From positions 1-64,000 of the forward strand of contig NZ_JAEFCF010000019.1 of NCBI RefSeq assembly GCF_016405985.1: 64,000 nt of DNA, given 5' to 3'. Position 1 is the first letter of the stretch. Each line of letters starts with the position of its first letter. Shown piece by piece: positions 44,508-54,713 of the stretch. Origin of the DNA: Paracoccus sp. IB05. Lineage in GTDB: Bacteria > Pseudomonadota > Alphaproteobacteria > Rhodobacterales > Rhodobacteraceae. Made by a program: the position numbers and the translations under genes. A model generated the notes under the pieces. The model did not search any database, had not been told where the DNA came from, and saw only the letters and a list, made by a program, of their open reading frames with translations.

Positions 44508-44714
44508 ATGCGCCCTCGGCTATGCGTCTCGAGAGCAGAGCTGCCTTGCATCGTGGCGACTATCTTGCTGGGCCACGATATTCGCCATGTGGATTGGCCA
44601 GAGGGCTGCAAGAACGCGAATGACATCCTGGTCCTCCAGGGCGAGGGCGCGTATCGCACAATACCTCTCCGACGCCAGGCGGGTTGGCAGGTGGTTTTCA
44701 CCCGCTTGGCGTGA
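44508..44714 (+). pseudogene. Possible relic of a phage/plasmid primase (toprim region)
   Basis: The frame encodes HVDWPEGCKNANDILVLQGEGA, which resembles the conserved DWPEGCKDANDVL segment of toprim-containing phage or plasmid primase-helicases. The rest of the enzyme is missing on both sides. A relic of a mobile element is plausible; the short match could also be fortuitous. Confidence 0.3.
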
Positions 44715-44715
44715 T

Positions 44716-44760
44716 CACACAGGCTAATATCACGGAGGCCAATATCACACAGGCCAATAT
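44716..44760. repeat. 15-bp tandem repeat, three copies
   Basis: CACACAGGCTAATAT, CACGGAGGCCAATAT, CACACAGGCCAATAT in a row. In the plus frame they encode ITQAN-ITEAN-ITQAN, reminiscent of pentapeptide repeats, but no complete gene contains them. Confidence 0.75.
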
Positions 44761-44821
44761 CCGGGCTGGTTCTGTCCGCCCGGATATCATGCCTGCACCA
44801 GGGGGGGCCCCCGGCCTGTCC

Positions 44822-44852
44822 CCGGAGGTCCGGGCAGGGGGCGGACCTCCGG
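44822..44852 (-). terminator. Strong hairpin after nrdF
   Basis: CCGGAGGTCCG/CGGACCTCCGG, 11-bp perfect stem, 9-nt loop, starting 12 nt past the nrdF stop. It lacks a U-run. Confidence 0.6.
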
Positions 44853-44863
44853 AGACCGCGGCC

Positions 44864-45876
<1,013 letters not shown>

Positions 45877-45922
45877 ACGGGGGTCCGGGGGTGTGAAACC
45901 CCCGGCGCGCAGCCCGTAAACC

Positions 45923-48049
45923 TTACAGCGTGCAGGAAACGCAGCCCTGCACTTCGGTCCCTTCCAGCGCGGTCTGGCGCAGCCGGATGTAATAGATCGT
46001 CTTGATGCACTTCTTCCAGGCATAGATCTGCGCTTTGTTGATGTCGCGCGTGGTGGCTTCGGCCGGGAAGAACAGCGTCAGCGACAGGCCCTGATCGACA
46101 TGTTCGGTCGCCGCCGCATAGGTGTCGATGATCGCTTCCGGCCCGATCTCATAGGCATCGCGGTAATATTCCAGGTTCTCATTCGACATGAAGGCGGCCG
46201 GGTAATAGACGCGCCCGATCTTGCCTTCCTTGCGGATCTCGATCTTCGCCACGATCGGGTGGATCGAGCTGGTCGAGTTGTTGATATAGGAAATCGACCC
46301 GGTCGGCGGCACGGCCTGGAGGTTGCGGTTGTAAAGCCCGCTCGCCATGACATCGGCTTTCAGCGCTTCCCAATCCGCGCGGGTCGGCAGCGTCACCCCC
46401 TCAAACAGTTCGGTGACCTTCTCCGAAACCGGCAGCCAGTCGCGCCCGGTATATTTGTCAAAGAACGAGCCATCGGCATATTTCGACTTGTCGAAATCCC
46501 TGAAACTTTGCCCATGCTCGCGCGCCAGCAGGTTCGAGGTGCGGATCGCGTGATAGGCAATGGCTGCGAAATAGACAGAGGTGAATTCGACACCTTCGGG
46601 TGAGCCGTAATGCACGAGCTCGCGCGCGAGGTAGCCATGCAGGTTCATCTGGCCCAGCCCGATGGCATGGCTCTCATCATTGCCGCGCCGGATCGAGGGC
46701 ACTGCATCAATCGCCGACATTTCCGACACGGCGGTCAGCGCGCGCACGGCCGCTTCGACGGTCTTGCCCAGATCCGGGCCGTCCATCGCTGCCGCGATGT
46801 TCAGCGAGCCGAGGTTGCAGGAAATATCCGTGCCAAGATGATCGTAGCTCAGATCCTCGTGGAAGGTCGACGCCTCATTGACCTGCAGGATTTCCGAACA
46901 GAGGTTCGACATGGTGATGCGCCCGTGGATCGGGTTCGCCTTATTCACCGTGTCTTCGAACATGATATAGGGATAGCCGGATTCGAACTGGATCTCGGCG
47001 ATGGTCTGGAAGAACTCGCGCGCGTTGATCTTGCGCTTCTTGATGCGCTTATCGTCGACCATCTCGTCATATTTCTCGGTGACCGAGATTTCCGAGAAGG
47101 GCACGCCGTAAACCTTCTGCACGTCATGCGGCGAGAAGAGATACATATCCTCGTTGTTCTTCGCGAGCTCGAATGTCACATCCGGGATCACCACGCCAAG
47201 GCTCAGCGTCTTGATGCGGATCTTCTCATCGGCATTCTCGCGCTTGGTGTCGAGGAAGCGCAGGATGTCCGGGTGGTGGGCGTTGAGGTAAACCGCGCCG
47301 GCCCCCTGACGCGCGCCAAGCTGGTTCGCGTATGAGAAGCTGTCTTCCAGAAGTTTCATCACCGGGATGACGCCGGAGGACTGATTCTCGATCCCTTTGA
47401 TCGGGGCGCCGGCCTCACGCAGGTTGGTCAGCATCAGCGCCACGCCACCGCCGCGCTTCGACAGCTGCAGCGCCGAATTGATCGACCGCCCGATCGATTC
47501 CATATTGTCTTCAAGCCGCAGGAGGAAGCACGAGATCAGCTCGCCGCGCGACATTTTTCCTGCGTTGAGGAAGGTCGGCGTTGCGGGCTGGAACCGGCCC
47601 GAAAGGATCTCGTCCATGAAGGACATCGCCAGCGCCTCATCGCCGCGCGCAAGCGCCAGCGCAACCATGACCACGCGGTCCTCGTAACGCTCGAGGAAGC
47701 GCTGACCGTCGCGGGTCTTCAGCGTATAGGAGGTGTAATATTTGAACGCGCCGAGGAAGGTCGGGAAGCGGAACTTCTTCTCATAGGCGGCATCCCAGAT
47801 CTGGCGCTGGAAGTTGCGCGAATACTGATCCAGCACATCGGGCTCGTAATAGCCTTCATCAACCAGATAGCGCAGCTTCTCGTCCAGATTGTGGAAAAAA
47901 ACCGTGTTCTGGTTCACATGTTGCAGGAAATATTGCTTCGCCGCCATGCGGTCGGCGTCGAAGCGGATTTTGCCCTCTCCGTCATAGAGGTTCAGCATCG
48001 CGTTCAGCGCATGGTAGTCCAGCGCCGGCTTCACGCCATTGTCGAGCAT
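45923..48049 (-). CDS. nrdE: Class Ib ribonucleotide reductase large subunit NrdE
   Basis: 708 residues, normal for NrdE, which lacks the N-terminal ATP cone of NrdA. It reduces nucleoside diphosphates. The active-site blocks [16 protein letters not shown] and NLCSEILQ are present. The C-terminal redox pair is CVSC (GCVSCTL). The ATG at 48049 overlaps the nrdI end by 19 nt. NrdH recycles its C-terminal cysteines. Confidence 0.95.
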   Translation of the reverse strand: MLDNGVKPALDYHALNAMLNLYDGEGKIRFDADRMAAKQYFLQHVNQNTVFFHNLDEKLRYLVDEGYYEPDVLDQYSRNFQRQIWDAAYEKKFRFPTFLGAFKYYTSYTLKTRDGQRFLERYEDRVVMVALALARGDEALAMSFMDEILSGRFQPATPTFLNAGKMSRGELISCFLLRLEDNMESIGRSINSALQLSKRGGGVALMLTNLREAGAPIKGIENQSSGVIPVMKLLEDSFSYANQLGARQGAGAVYLNAHHPDILRFLDTKRENADEKIRIKTLSLGVVIPDVTFELAKNNEDMYLFSPHDVQKVYGVPFSEISVTEKYDEMVDDKRIKKRKINAREFFQTIAEIQFESGYPYIMFEDTVNKANPIHGRITMSNLCSEILQVNEASTFHEDLSYDHLGTDISCNLGSLNIAAAMDGPDLGKTVEAAVRALTAVSEMSAIDAVPSIRRGNDESHAIGLGQMNLHGYLARELVHYGSPEGVEFTSVYFAAIAYHAIRTSNLLAREHGQSFRDFDKSKYADGSFFDKYTGRDWLPVSEKVTELFEGVTLPTRADWEALKADVMASGLYNRNLQAVPPTGSISYINNSTSSIHPIVAKIEIRKEGKIGRVYYPAAFMSNENLEYYRDAYEIGPEAIIDTYAAATEHVDQGLSLTLFFPAEATTRDINKAQIYAWKKCIKTIYYIRLRQTALEGTEVQGCVSCTL

Positions 48050-48474
48050 TCCATCCCCCAGAATAGATCAAGCCCGCGCCGGACGCGGGCGATGTCGGTT
48101 TCCGTGCCGGCCAGCTCGAAGCTGTAGAGAACCGGCACATTGCATTTACTGGCGATAACCCGGCCCGCAAGGGCGTAGGTCTGGCCGAAATTTCGGTTGC
48201 CCCCGGCGATCACACCGCGCAGACCGGCGCGCCGGTCGGGGTCATTGAGAAAGCGGATCACCTGTTTCGGGACCGCACCGCGCCCCTCGCCATCGGCGAA
48301 TGTCGGGCAGATCAGAACGAAATCCCCGCCCGGATCCGGCATAGGATCCTGCGGGGATATTGGGATACGCAGCGCCGTGCCATAGCGGCCGGCGCTGACT
48401 TCTTCCAGGCGCGTGACGAAACGCAGGGTATTGCCCGAGGCAGAAGAGAAAAAGACGAGCCCGGGCACGGACAC
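48031..48474 (-). CDS. nrdI: Flavodoxin-like NrdI
   Basis: A 147-residue FMN protein. The phosphate loop is [11 protein letters not shown]; the flavin loops are [17 protein letters not shown] and [15 protein letters not shown]. It supplies the oxidant that activates the Mn2 cofactor of NrdF. It overlaps nrdE and lies 4 nt after nrdH. Confidence 0.94.
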   Translation of the reverse strand: MSVPGLVFFSSASGNTLRFVTRLEEVSAGRYGTALRIPISPQDPMPDPGGDFVLICPTFADGEGRGAVPKQVIRFLNDPDRRAGLRGVIAGGNRNFGQTYALAGRVIASKCNVPVLYSFELAGTETDIARVRRGLDLFWGMECSTMA

Positions 48475-48478
48475 CCCC

Positions 48479-48703
48479 TCAGCTGGCGAGGCGGCCGATC
48501 ATATCGGGACGAAAGCCCGCCCAATGCGCGTCACCGGCGATGACGACAGGGGCCTGGCGATAGCCGAGCGCCACAACGCGGTTCATCGCATCGGCATCTT
48601 CGGTCAGATCGATAATGGAATAGGACAAGCCTTTGGCATCGAGCGCACGGGTGGTTGCGGTGCACTGAACGCATGCGGGTTTGGAGTAAACGGTGATGGT
48701 CAT
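48479..48703 (-). CDS. nrdH: Glutaredoxin-like NrdH
   Basis: 74 residues with the redox motif CVQC (Cys11, Cys14) in VYSKPACVQCTATTRALD and the thioredoxin-fold elements QAPVVIAGDAHWAGFRPDMI, where NrdH proteins have a WxGFRP-type segment. It is the electron donor for NrdE. First gene of the nrdHIEF unit. Confidence 0.94.
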   Translation of the reverse strand: MTITVYSKPACVQCTATTRALDAKGLSYSIIDLTEDADAMNRVVALGYRQAPVVIAGDAHWAGFRPDMIGRLAS

Positions 48704-49366
48704 TGCCTGATCCTTCTACTGTCCCATGTGGCTGCGGTTCGCTGAGAAACGGCCAGCGGAACGCTTCCGCCGGGTGATATCCTCGCGCCCGTCGCACGGT
48801 TTTGTTGCCTTCACTTTGCCCTGGGATCCTGCCGCGGCTCTGGTCTTCCCGAAGGTTTCCCCCCGGGATTTCCCCTGGCCGTTCCTGCCGCTGGCTGCGC
48901 CCGGAAATGCCCCGGTTTCCCCCGGATTTCGGACGCGTCGCAGGCTGCAGGTTTGTTCCCGGAACATCTGCATATTGATCCCCGATTTGCTCTGCTGTCA
49001 ACATCTTGTGTTATTGAAATGCTACCCGTGACCGGAACGACTCAGAGTTGAAAAGCCTCTGAAATCAGAGGAAATCGTTGTTTTGCCGGGGCGGCGGGGG
49101 GGAAATGTGTGCCTCTAAACCCACAGATCCGGGCTGCGCAAAATATCGCCTTGCACAATATCCAGGAGCAGGGGCGGCCCCTGGTCGTGCCGCGTCGTGG
49201 ACAGAATGGTGCACATCTCTGGGGATAAGCCGGTTGACCCAGCGGAAGGCAGTGCAGGCGCCGGTCGCGCCCGCCGGGTCGTCACCAAATTGATTCGAAG
49301 GCGGCAGGGCCCGGGGCAGGAGCCGGGGGGCAGGAGCTTGGGGGGCAGTTCCTGGTTCGCGGTGTT
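48704..49366. other. Gene-free region upstream of nrdH
   Basis: 663 nt with no convincing gene. It contains the NrdR-box pair (48965-49011) and presumably the nrdH promoter, with a long 5' leader of about 250 nt. The right part is G-rich and featureless to my eye. Confidence 0.55.
48965..49011 (-). promoter_or_regulatory. Paired NrdR-box candidate
   Basis: On the minus strand, box 1 is ACACAAGATGTTGACA (48996-49011) and box 2 is GATCAATATGCAGATG (48965-48980). Box 1 matches the strongest positions of the NrdR consensus (acaCwAtATaTwGtgt); box 2 matches most but not all of them. The centres are 31 bp apart, about three helical turns, which is the usual NrdR spacing. NrdR represses nrd operons when dATP/ATP is plentiful. 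Confidence 0.6.
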
Positions 49367-49825
49367 TCAGGCAGCCGGGGCGGACGGGGGGGCGGACGGG
49401 GGGGCGGGCGGGATGGAATAGGTCATATTCGCCCGCGCCACCGGATCCTCGACCCCGTCCGAGAAGATCAGCGCATCCGCCACCGCCAGCACGCGGCCAA
49501 GTTTCAAAAGCCGCACATCGCAGTAGAGCCCGCGCCCGGCGGCCGGCTTGCGCATGAAATCGATGGAACATCCCGTGGTGACCGCCAGCGCCACCGGCCC
49601 GATCCTCGACAGGATGGCCAGGTAGACCGCCACATCGGCGAGGGCGAACATCGTCGGGCCGGATACGGTGCCACCCGGGCGCAGATGGCGCTCGGCCACT
49701 TGCAGCCGCAGCCGGATGCCCTGATCGGTCACCGCATCCACGGTGAAATCCGACGCCACCTGGCCGAAATCGCGGGTGACAAATTCGTTCAGCGCGGCTC
49801 TGTCCATCAGGATCGGTTTCGCCAT
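49367..49825 (-). CDS. PaaI-family hot-dog thioesterase
   Basis: 152 residues of the PaaI/thioesterase superfamily: VAERHLRPGGTVSGPTMFALADVAVYLAIL is the hot-dog helix with the catalytic region, and VTTGCSIDFMRKPAAGRGLYCD the beta part. It hydrolyses an acyl-CoA or similar thioester. The ATG at 49825 has GGGAG 7 nt upstream; the frame to 49891 is not needed. The Pro/Ser/Ala tail (PPAPPSAPPSAPAA) is encoded by short G-rich repeats and looks slippage-derived. Confidence 0.85.
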   Translation of the reverse strand: MAKPILMDRAALNEFVTRDFGQVASDFTVDAVTDQGIRLRLQVAERHLRPGGTVSGPTMFALADVAVYLAILSRIGPVALAVTTGCSIDFMRKPAAGRGLYCDVRLLKLGRVLAVADALIFSDGVEDPVARANMTYSIPPAPPSAPPSAPAA

Positions 49826-49930
49826 CGGTGTTCTCCCATATCTGCGCGCGGTGACCGGCGGGGAGAGTAGCTGTCTCAGACGCACCGGCAAGGCTGCCGA
49901 TGCGTTATTCTCTGTCAGGCCGCGCCGCCC

Positions 49931-51022
49931 TCAGACCTCGACCGAGATCTTGCCCATCGGGTTCGAGCAACAGGCGAGGATCCAGCCCTCGGAAATCTCG
50001 TCATCCGAAATGCCGCCATTATGGACCATATGCACATCGCCTGCGGTCTTTTTCACCTTGCAGGTGCCGCAAAGGCCGAAGGTACAGCCCGAGGGAATGT
50101 TCAGCCCGGCGCGTTTCGCCACTGCGAGCACGGTATCGGTCTCGGAACAGGGCGCGGTCACGTTTGATGCGGCGAAGGTGATCTGCGCGCCGGCCTCGGA
50201 ATCGGGAATCACATCGTCGATCACCGGGGCATCGGCTTCCGTCGACACCGGTGCACCGAAGCTTTCCTGATGGTAATGTTCCATATCGAAGCCGAGCGAG
50301 ACCAGCATGTCGCGCACCGCCTGCATGAACGGCTCCGGCCCGCAGCAAAACACCTCGCGCTCCAGATAATCCGGCGCCATCAGCCCAAGCATGATCTGGC
50401 TCAGCCGGCCCTGATAGCCAGTCCAGGTCTGGAACGGGTCGCTCTCCTCGACGGTAAAGCGCAGCTTCAGCCCCGGCACACGGTCCGCAAACCCTTCGAG
50501 CCGCTTGCGCAACAGGATTTCGGATGGCCGCTTTGCCGCATGGACGAAGACGATATCGGGCATCTCGCCCGAATCCCAGGCCCAGGTCGTCATCGACATC
50601 ATCGGCGTGATGCCCGATCCGGCCGAAATAAAGAGATGCTTCTTTGCCGGATGCCGGTGCGAGCTGAAGATCCCCGCCGGGCCGTAAGCCTTGATCTTCA
50701 TCCCCGGCTTCAGGTGATCGAGCATCCAGCGTGTGCCGATCGAGCCCGCCTGGGCTTTCACCGTGACCGAGATCGACAGCGGTCGCGACGGCGAAGACGA
50801 GATCGTATAGGTGCGCTGGACATTGCCCCTGGCGCCTTTTTTCGGATCAACCGGCAGGTCGAGCGTCACGAACTGGCCCGGCTGATAATCGAACCAGGCG
50901 CCCGAGGGCGCGCGGAAGGTGAAGGTGGCGGTATCCGGCGTCTCGGGCACGACCATGGCGCATTCAAGATGCTCCGCATCATCCCAGGGCTTCGCAGACC
51001 AGTTAAGTTGTTGCTTTCCCAT
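49931..51022 (-). CDS. gbcB: Glycine betaine monooxygenase reductase subunit GbcB
   Basis: A 363-residue FAD/[2Fe-2S] reductase. The FAD domain has QRTYTISSSPS; the NAD(P)H site starts HLFISAGSGITPMMSM; a C-terminal plant-type ferredoxin holds CTFGLCGTC plus a later Cys in ILACCSNP. It passes electrons from NAD(P)H to the Rieske subunit GbcA. It lies 3 nt downstream of gbcA. Confidence 0.9.
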   Translation of the reverse strand: MGKQQLNWSAKPWDDAEHLECAMVVPETPDTATFTFRAPSGAWFDYQPGQFVTLDLPVDPKKGARGNVQRTYTISSSPSRPLSISVTVKAQAGSIGTRWMLDHLKPGMKIKAYGPAGIFSSHRHPAKKHLFISAGSGITPMMSMTTWAWDSGEMPDIVFVHAAKRPSEILLRKRLEGFADRVPGLKLRFTVEESDPFQTWTGYQGRLSQIMLGLMAPDYLEREVFCCGPEPFMQAVRDMLVSLGFDMEHYHQESFGAPVSTEADAPVIDDVIPDSEAGAQITFAASNVTAPCSETDTVLAVAKRAGLNIPSGCTFGLCGTCKVKKTAGDVHMVHNGGISDDEISEGWILACCSNPMGKISVEV

Positions 51023-51025
51023 TTT

Positions 51026-52276
51026 TTATTCCGCCGCCAGTGCCGGGCCGGTGCCGGAAACGGGGCCAAGGCGTTGCGTCATGATGCCCGTATACCAGTC
51101 GATGAATTGCATCACCCCTTCTTCCTGGATCGGGGAATAGGGTCCGGGCTCATAGGCGGGAGAAAGAATGCCCTTCTGGTTTTCCTCGACCACCTGGCGG
51201 TCTTCGTCATTGGTGTTGAGCCAGACGCGGGTGAGGGTTTCGAGATCATAATCGACGCCCTCGACCGCATCCTTATGGACCAGCCAGTTCGTGGTCACTT
51301 GCGTCTCGGTCGGGCTGATCGGCAGGATGCGGAAGACGATGGCGTGATCACCGAGGAAATGGTTCCAGCTGTTCGGGTAGTGGAAGAACAGAAGGCTGCC
51401 GGCATCGTTGAAGGGCATGGTGCCCATGCGTTTCGCCACCGCCGCCTTTGTCGACATCGTATAGCTTTCGGCGCCGTTCAGCAGGGGAATGCGGGCGAGC
51501 CGCCATTGCATCTGCGGATGGTTGGTAAAGCGCGAGGGCAGGCCCGCCGCCTCGCAGCGCTTCCAGTGTTCGATAATGTCGGGCGAGGCCGAATCAGGCC
51601 CCTCCATCGCCGTCATACGCGGGTTGTCGGAGTAAGTCCGGCACAAAGACGGGTGCGCGCCGCCGCAATGATAGCATTCGCGGTTGTTCTCGATCACCAG
51701 TTTCCAGTTGCCGTTTTCGACGATGGTCGAGCTGAAAGCGACCTTTGCATCGGCAAGCCCCGAGGGGGCCAGATACGACATCAGCTTCGGCGCGAGGTCG
51801 GAAATGGGAGGGGGCACTTCGGCGAGACAGATAAAGACCATGCCGCCAAGATCGACACAGTGCACCTTCTTCAGCCCGAATTTCGAGGGGTCGAAATCCT
51901 CGCCCATATCGCGGGCGAAAATAAGCTTGCCCTCGAGGTCATAGGTCCATTGGTGATAGGGGCAGACAAGGTTCGTCGTCGCGCCATTGGTCTTCGCGCA
52001 AAGCCGCTGACCGCGATGGCGGCAGACATTGTGGAACGCGCGGATGCGATTATCTTTGCCCTTGATGATCACCACCGGATAGGCGCCGATCTGCAGCGTG
52101 GCAAAGGCGCCGGGTTTCTCCAGCTCGCAGGCCGGAATGGCGAAGAGCCATTCACGATACCACAGATGCTGAAGATCCGCCTCCAACACCCCGGGATCAC
52201 AATATAAATCGCGCTCTAAGGCATAGCCGCTCTGGCGTGCCAGCAGGCGGGAAAGGGTTTCGGACTGGCTCAGCAT
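51026..52276 (-). CDS. gbcA: Glycine betaine monooxygenase Rieske subunit GbcA
   Basis: A 416-residue Rieske non-haem iron oxygenase. The Rieske cluster motif is CRHRGQRLC...CPYHQW. The catalytic Fe ligands are in NNRECYHCGGAHPSL (two His) with Asp or Glu further on. It removes one methyl from glycine betaine, giving dimethylglycine and formaldehyde. AAGGA 6 nt upstream supports the start. A cobalamin riboswitch and its expression platform occupy the 5' leader. Confidence 0.9.
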   Translation of the reverse strand: MLSQSETLSRLLARQSGYALERDLYCDPGVLEADLQHLWYREWLFAIPACELEKPGAFATLQIGAYPVVIIKGKDNRIRAFHNVCRHRGQRLCAKTNGATTNLVCPYHQWTYDLEGKLIFARDMGEDFDPSKFGLKKVHCVDLGGMVFICLAEVPPPISDLAPKLMSYLAPSGLADAKVAFSSTIVENGNWKLVIENNRECYHCGGAHPSLCRTYSDNPRMTAMEGPDSASPDIIEHWKRCEAAGLPSRFTNHPQMQWRLARIPLLNGAESYTMSTKAAVAKRMGTMPFNDAGSLLFFHYPNSWNHFLGDHAIVFRILPISPTETQVTTNWLVHKDAVEGVDYDLETLTRVWLNTNDEDRQVVEENQKGILSPAYEPGPYSPIQEEGVMQFIDWYTGIMTQRLGPVSGTGPALAAE

Positions 52277-52305
52277 CTGCTGTCCTTCGCGTTAGCCCGG
52301 GCGTG

Positions 52306-52406
52306 CCGCACAGGCAGGTTTGATGTGCGGTGGACAACAGGCGGCGAAGGGCCCGCGCGGGGATGGACCCGCGAGCCGCTTGCCGCTTCGCCGCCCACCG
52401 CGGCTC
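52306..52406 (-). promoter_or_regulatory. Expression platform of the cobalamin riboswitch
   Basis: Between the aptamer and gbcA are three hairpins. GAGCCGC/GCGGCTC (52373-52379 with 52400-52406) and GGCGGCGAAG/CTTCGCCGCC (52340-52349 with 52386-52395) overlap in space and cannot form together. A third, CCGCAC/GTGCGG (52306-52330), lies about 30 nt upstream of the gbcA start. Alternative folding could control transcription or translation. Confidence 0.6.
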
Positions 52407-52410
52407 GACA

Positions 52411-52606
52411 TCTCGTGCAAGGCTGGTTTCCGGGCTTGGCGAGCGGTCTTTTCAACCCTGGTCGCGACACCTTCCCGGGCTCCTCCGCCCAGTGGTCCTT
52501 GTCGCGCCTCTCAGCCTCTACCGTTGCGGGGGCAGCGCCGGCTTTGGCCCCTTGCAGGACCGCACCGGCTTCCCAATTCTCCGCTGTCGCCAGCGGCACC
52601 TTGCGA
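52411..52606 (-). ncRNA. Cobalamin (B12) riboswitch aptamer
   Basis: The minus strand shows GAATTGGGAAGCCGGTGC, then AAAGCCGGCGCTGCCCCCGCAAC (52519-52545), and the B12 box AAGCCCGGAAACCAGCC near 52422-52438. A P1 stem pairs CAAGG near 52600 with CCTTG near 52420. The downstream gene is gbcA, with no gene in between. Confidence 0.9.
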
Positions 52607-52644
52607 GGCTGAATTGATCACAGTGCGGCGGGCGGGATTGTCTG

Positions 52645-52662
52645 TTTGCGACATGTCGCAAA
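52645..52662. promoter_or_regulatory. 18-bp perfect palindrome between divergent riboswitches
   Basis: TTTGCGACATGTCGCAAA. Flanking GTCTG (52640-52644) and CAGAC (52669-52673) add an outer, slightly offset inverted pair. It lies just upstream of the expected gbcA transcription start and is a good operator candidate. Confidence 0.6.
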
Positions 52663-52762
52663 GCGGAACAGACAGCGGCCCCGTAAGCAGCCTCATTCGC
52701 GCAGAAAGCGGGATTTTGCCGGTTGCCAAACGAAAACGCGGCGCTTAACGATTGGGCAACTT

Positions 52763-52854
52763 ACTCGTTGGGGTGTCCCGGGAAACCGGGGCTGAGAGGC
52801 CGCAAGGCTAACCCATCGAACCTGATCCGGTTCATACCGGCGGAGGGAACGGGT
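52763..52854 (+). ncRNA. TPP riboswitch (THI element)
   Basis: The conserved core GGGGTGTCCCGGG, CTGAGAGG, ACCC, GAACCTGATCCGGTTCATACCGGCGGAGGGAA is complete. P1 pairs ACTCGTT with AACGGGT. It leads the thiD operon and should repress it when thiamine pyrophosphate is abundant. Confidence 0.95.
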
Positions 52855-52869
52855 GGTCTGATCGTGTCT

Positions 52870-52902
52870 CTGGTGGCCCGTTGTGGCCTGCCCGGGCACC
52901 AG
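52870..52902 (+). terminator. Candidate terminator/attenuator of the TPP riboswitch
   Basis: CTGGTGGCCCG and CGGGCACCAG form a 10-bp stem (one bulge) followed by TCTCCCCAAATCTTTT, between the aptamer and thiD. Confidence 0.65.
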
Positions 52903-52935
52903 TCTCCCCAAATCTTTTCGCCGGTCATTGGGGGC

Positions 52936-53739
52936 ATGATGACGGCGATAGCTTTGACCATAGCGGGGTCTGATTCCGGCGGCGGCGCAGGGATCCAGGC
53001 CGATCTCAAGAGCTTTGCGGCGATGCGCGTTTACGGCGCCAGCGTGATCACTGCGATCACGGCCCAGAACACAAGGGCGGTGACCGCGGTGATGGCACTG
53101 CCGCCCCGGATGGTGCGGGCGCAGCTGGAGGCGGTGTTCGATGATCTTGCCGTGGGCGCGGTGAAGATCGGGATGCTCGGGGATCCGGAACTGGTCGCGA
53201 CCGTGGCGGCGGCGCTGAAGGGGCGCGATCTGGCTCTGGTGGTTGATCCGGTGATGGTGGCAAAATCCGGTGACCGGTTGCTCGCAGCCGAGGCTGTCGC
53301 AGCACTGCGCGAGGCGCTTTTGCCGCTCGCGACGGTTTTGACCCCGAACCTGCCCGAAGCGGCCGATCTACTGGGCGAGGCCCCGGCCAGCAGCCATGAG
53401 GCACAGGAAATGCAGGGGCGCGCGCTCCTGGCGCTTGGGCCGGCCTGGGTGCTGATGAAAGGCGGTCATGCCGCAGGGGAAGAGTGTCGCGATCTGCTGA
53501 TCGGCCCTGAGACGCATGTGTTCACGGCAGAACGCCAGCAGACCAAAAATACGCATGGCACAGGATGCAGCTATGCCGCAGCGATTGCGGCGGGGCTGGC
53601 GCAGGGGATGGCTGTCCCCGATGCGGTGGCGCGGGCGCATTGCTGGCTCCAGGGGGCGATCCAGGCGGCGGATGCGCTGCAAATCGGTTCCGGCCATGGG
53701 CCGGTGCATCATTTCCACGCGCTCTGGCCGCAATCATGA
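52936..53739 (+). CDS. thiD: Hydroxymethylpyrimidine/phosphomethylpyrimidine kinase ThiD
   Basis: 267 residues of the ribokinase-like ThiD family: [27 protein letters not shown] at the start, [15 protein letters not shown] in the middle and [21 protein letters not shown] at the C-terminus with the catalytic GTGCS anion hole and a nearby Cys. It phosphorylates HMP and HMP-P. The frame is open to 52723, but the ATG pair at 52936/52939 gives the family start. First gene after the TPP riboswitch. Confidence 0.93.
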   Translation: MMTAIALTIAGSDSGGGAGIQADLKSFAAMRVYGASVITAITAQNTRAVTAVMALPPRMVRAQLEAVFDDLAVGAVKIGMLGDPELVATVAAALKGRDLALVVDPVMVAKSGDRLLAAEAVAALREALLPLATVLTPNLPEAADLLGEAPASSHEAQEMQGRALLALGPAWVLMKGGHAAGEECRDLLIGPETHVFTAERQQTKNTHGTGCSYAAAIAAGLAQGMAVPDAVARAHCWLQGAIQAADALQIGSGHGPVHHFHALWPQS

Positions 53740-54713
53740 GCCGCGTCCATATCCTCGGGGCCGGTGTCATGGGCCTTGTGATGGCCAGCGAGCTTGCCGC
53801 GCGCGGTCATGCGGTCACGATCTCGGACCCGGCCGGCGGCTCCGGGCCGCAGGCCTGTTCCTGGTGGGCCGGTGGAATGCTGGCGCCATATTGCGAGGCG
53901 GAATCGGCAGAGGAACCGGTTGAACGGCTCGGGAGCGGTGCGGCCGCCTGGTGGCAATCCCATACCGGGCTGGTCACCGGGGCCGGGACGCTGGTTCTGG
54001 CCGACCCGCGTGACCGGGGCGATCTGGCGCGCTTTGCGCGGCTGACCAAAGGGCACCAGGCCATTGGCGGGGACGGGATCGCGCAGCTTGAGCCCGATCT
54101 GGCAGGCCGTTTCCGCGAGGGGCTGTTCTTCAGAACCGAAGCGCATCTCGCCCCGCGCGCGGCACTTGGCGAACTGGCCCGCCGGCTCGCGGCCCGGGGG
54201 ATCGTGGTGACGCCCGGGCCGTCAGAGGCGCCGGTTACCATCGACTGCCGGGGGCTCGCAGCGCGCGACAGCCTCAGCGATCTGCGCGGTGTGCGCGGTG
54301 AGATGCTGCTGATCCGCTGCGAGGGCGTGAGCCTTTCGCGCCCGGTCCGCCTGCTGCATCCGCGTATCCCGCTTTACATCGTGCCGCGCGGCGACGGGCA
54401 TTTCATGCTTGGCGCCACGATGATCGAAAGCGGATGGCGCGGGCCGGTCACGCTGCGGTCGATGATGGAACTGATGGCGGCGGCCTGGACGATCCATCCC
54501 GGTTTTGGTGAGGCCGAGCTGGTCGCGACCGGTTCTGACGCGCGCCCCGCTTTCCCCGACAATCTGCCCCGGATCCGGCGCCGGGGGGATGTGATCTTTG
54601 CCAATGGTCTCTACCGCCACGGGTTCCTCCTCTCGCCCGCCTGCGCACGGATGGTGGCGGAACATCTCGAGACCGGCGCGCAGCCCGAGTTCATGGATGA
54701 GGTGAGGATATGA
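53736..54713 (+). CDS. thiO: Glycine oxidase ThiO
   Basis: 325-residue FAD-dependent DAO-family oxidase ([23 protein letters not shown]-terminal [13 protein letters not shown]). It makes dehydroglycine for the thiazole ring in the aerobic pathway. The start is in the ATGA overlap with thiD and the end overlaps thiS by 4 nt. Confidence 0.9.
   Translation: MSRVHILGAGVMGLVMASELAARGHAVTISDPAGGSGPQACSWWAGGMLAPYCEAESAEEPVERLGSGAAAWWQSHTGLVTGAGTLVLADPRDRGDLARFARLTKGHQAIGGDGIAQLEPDLAGRFREGLFFRTEAHLAPRAALGELARRLAARGIVVTPGPSEAPVTIDCRGLAARDSLSDLRGVRGEMLLIRCEGVSLSRPVRLLHPRIPLYIVPRGDGHFMLGATMIESGWRGPVTLRSMMELMAAAWTIHPGFGEAELVATGSDARPAFPDNLPRIRRRGDVIFANGLYRHGFLLSPACARMVAEHLETGAQPEFMDEVRI

Larger units (their letters stand above)
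44347..44863. other. Spacer with relic and repeats before nrdF
   Basis: 517 nt with no intact gene. It holds a possible toprim-like primase relic (44508-44714), a 15-bp tandem triplet (44716-44760) and a strong hairpin after the nrdF stop. Confidence 0.5.

Noticed and set aside
49376-49411. G-rich repeats in the thioesterase tail as a G-quadruplex regulatory element
   Set aside because: They are in frame with a Pro/Ser/Ala tail and are better explained as coding low-complexity repeats.
50270-52207. 645-codon plus-strand ORF opposite gbcAB
   Set aside because: Shadow of gbcB and gbcA, which have clear cofactor motifs.
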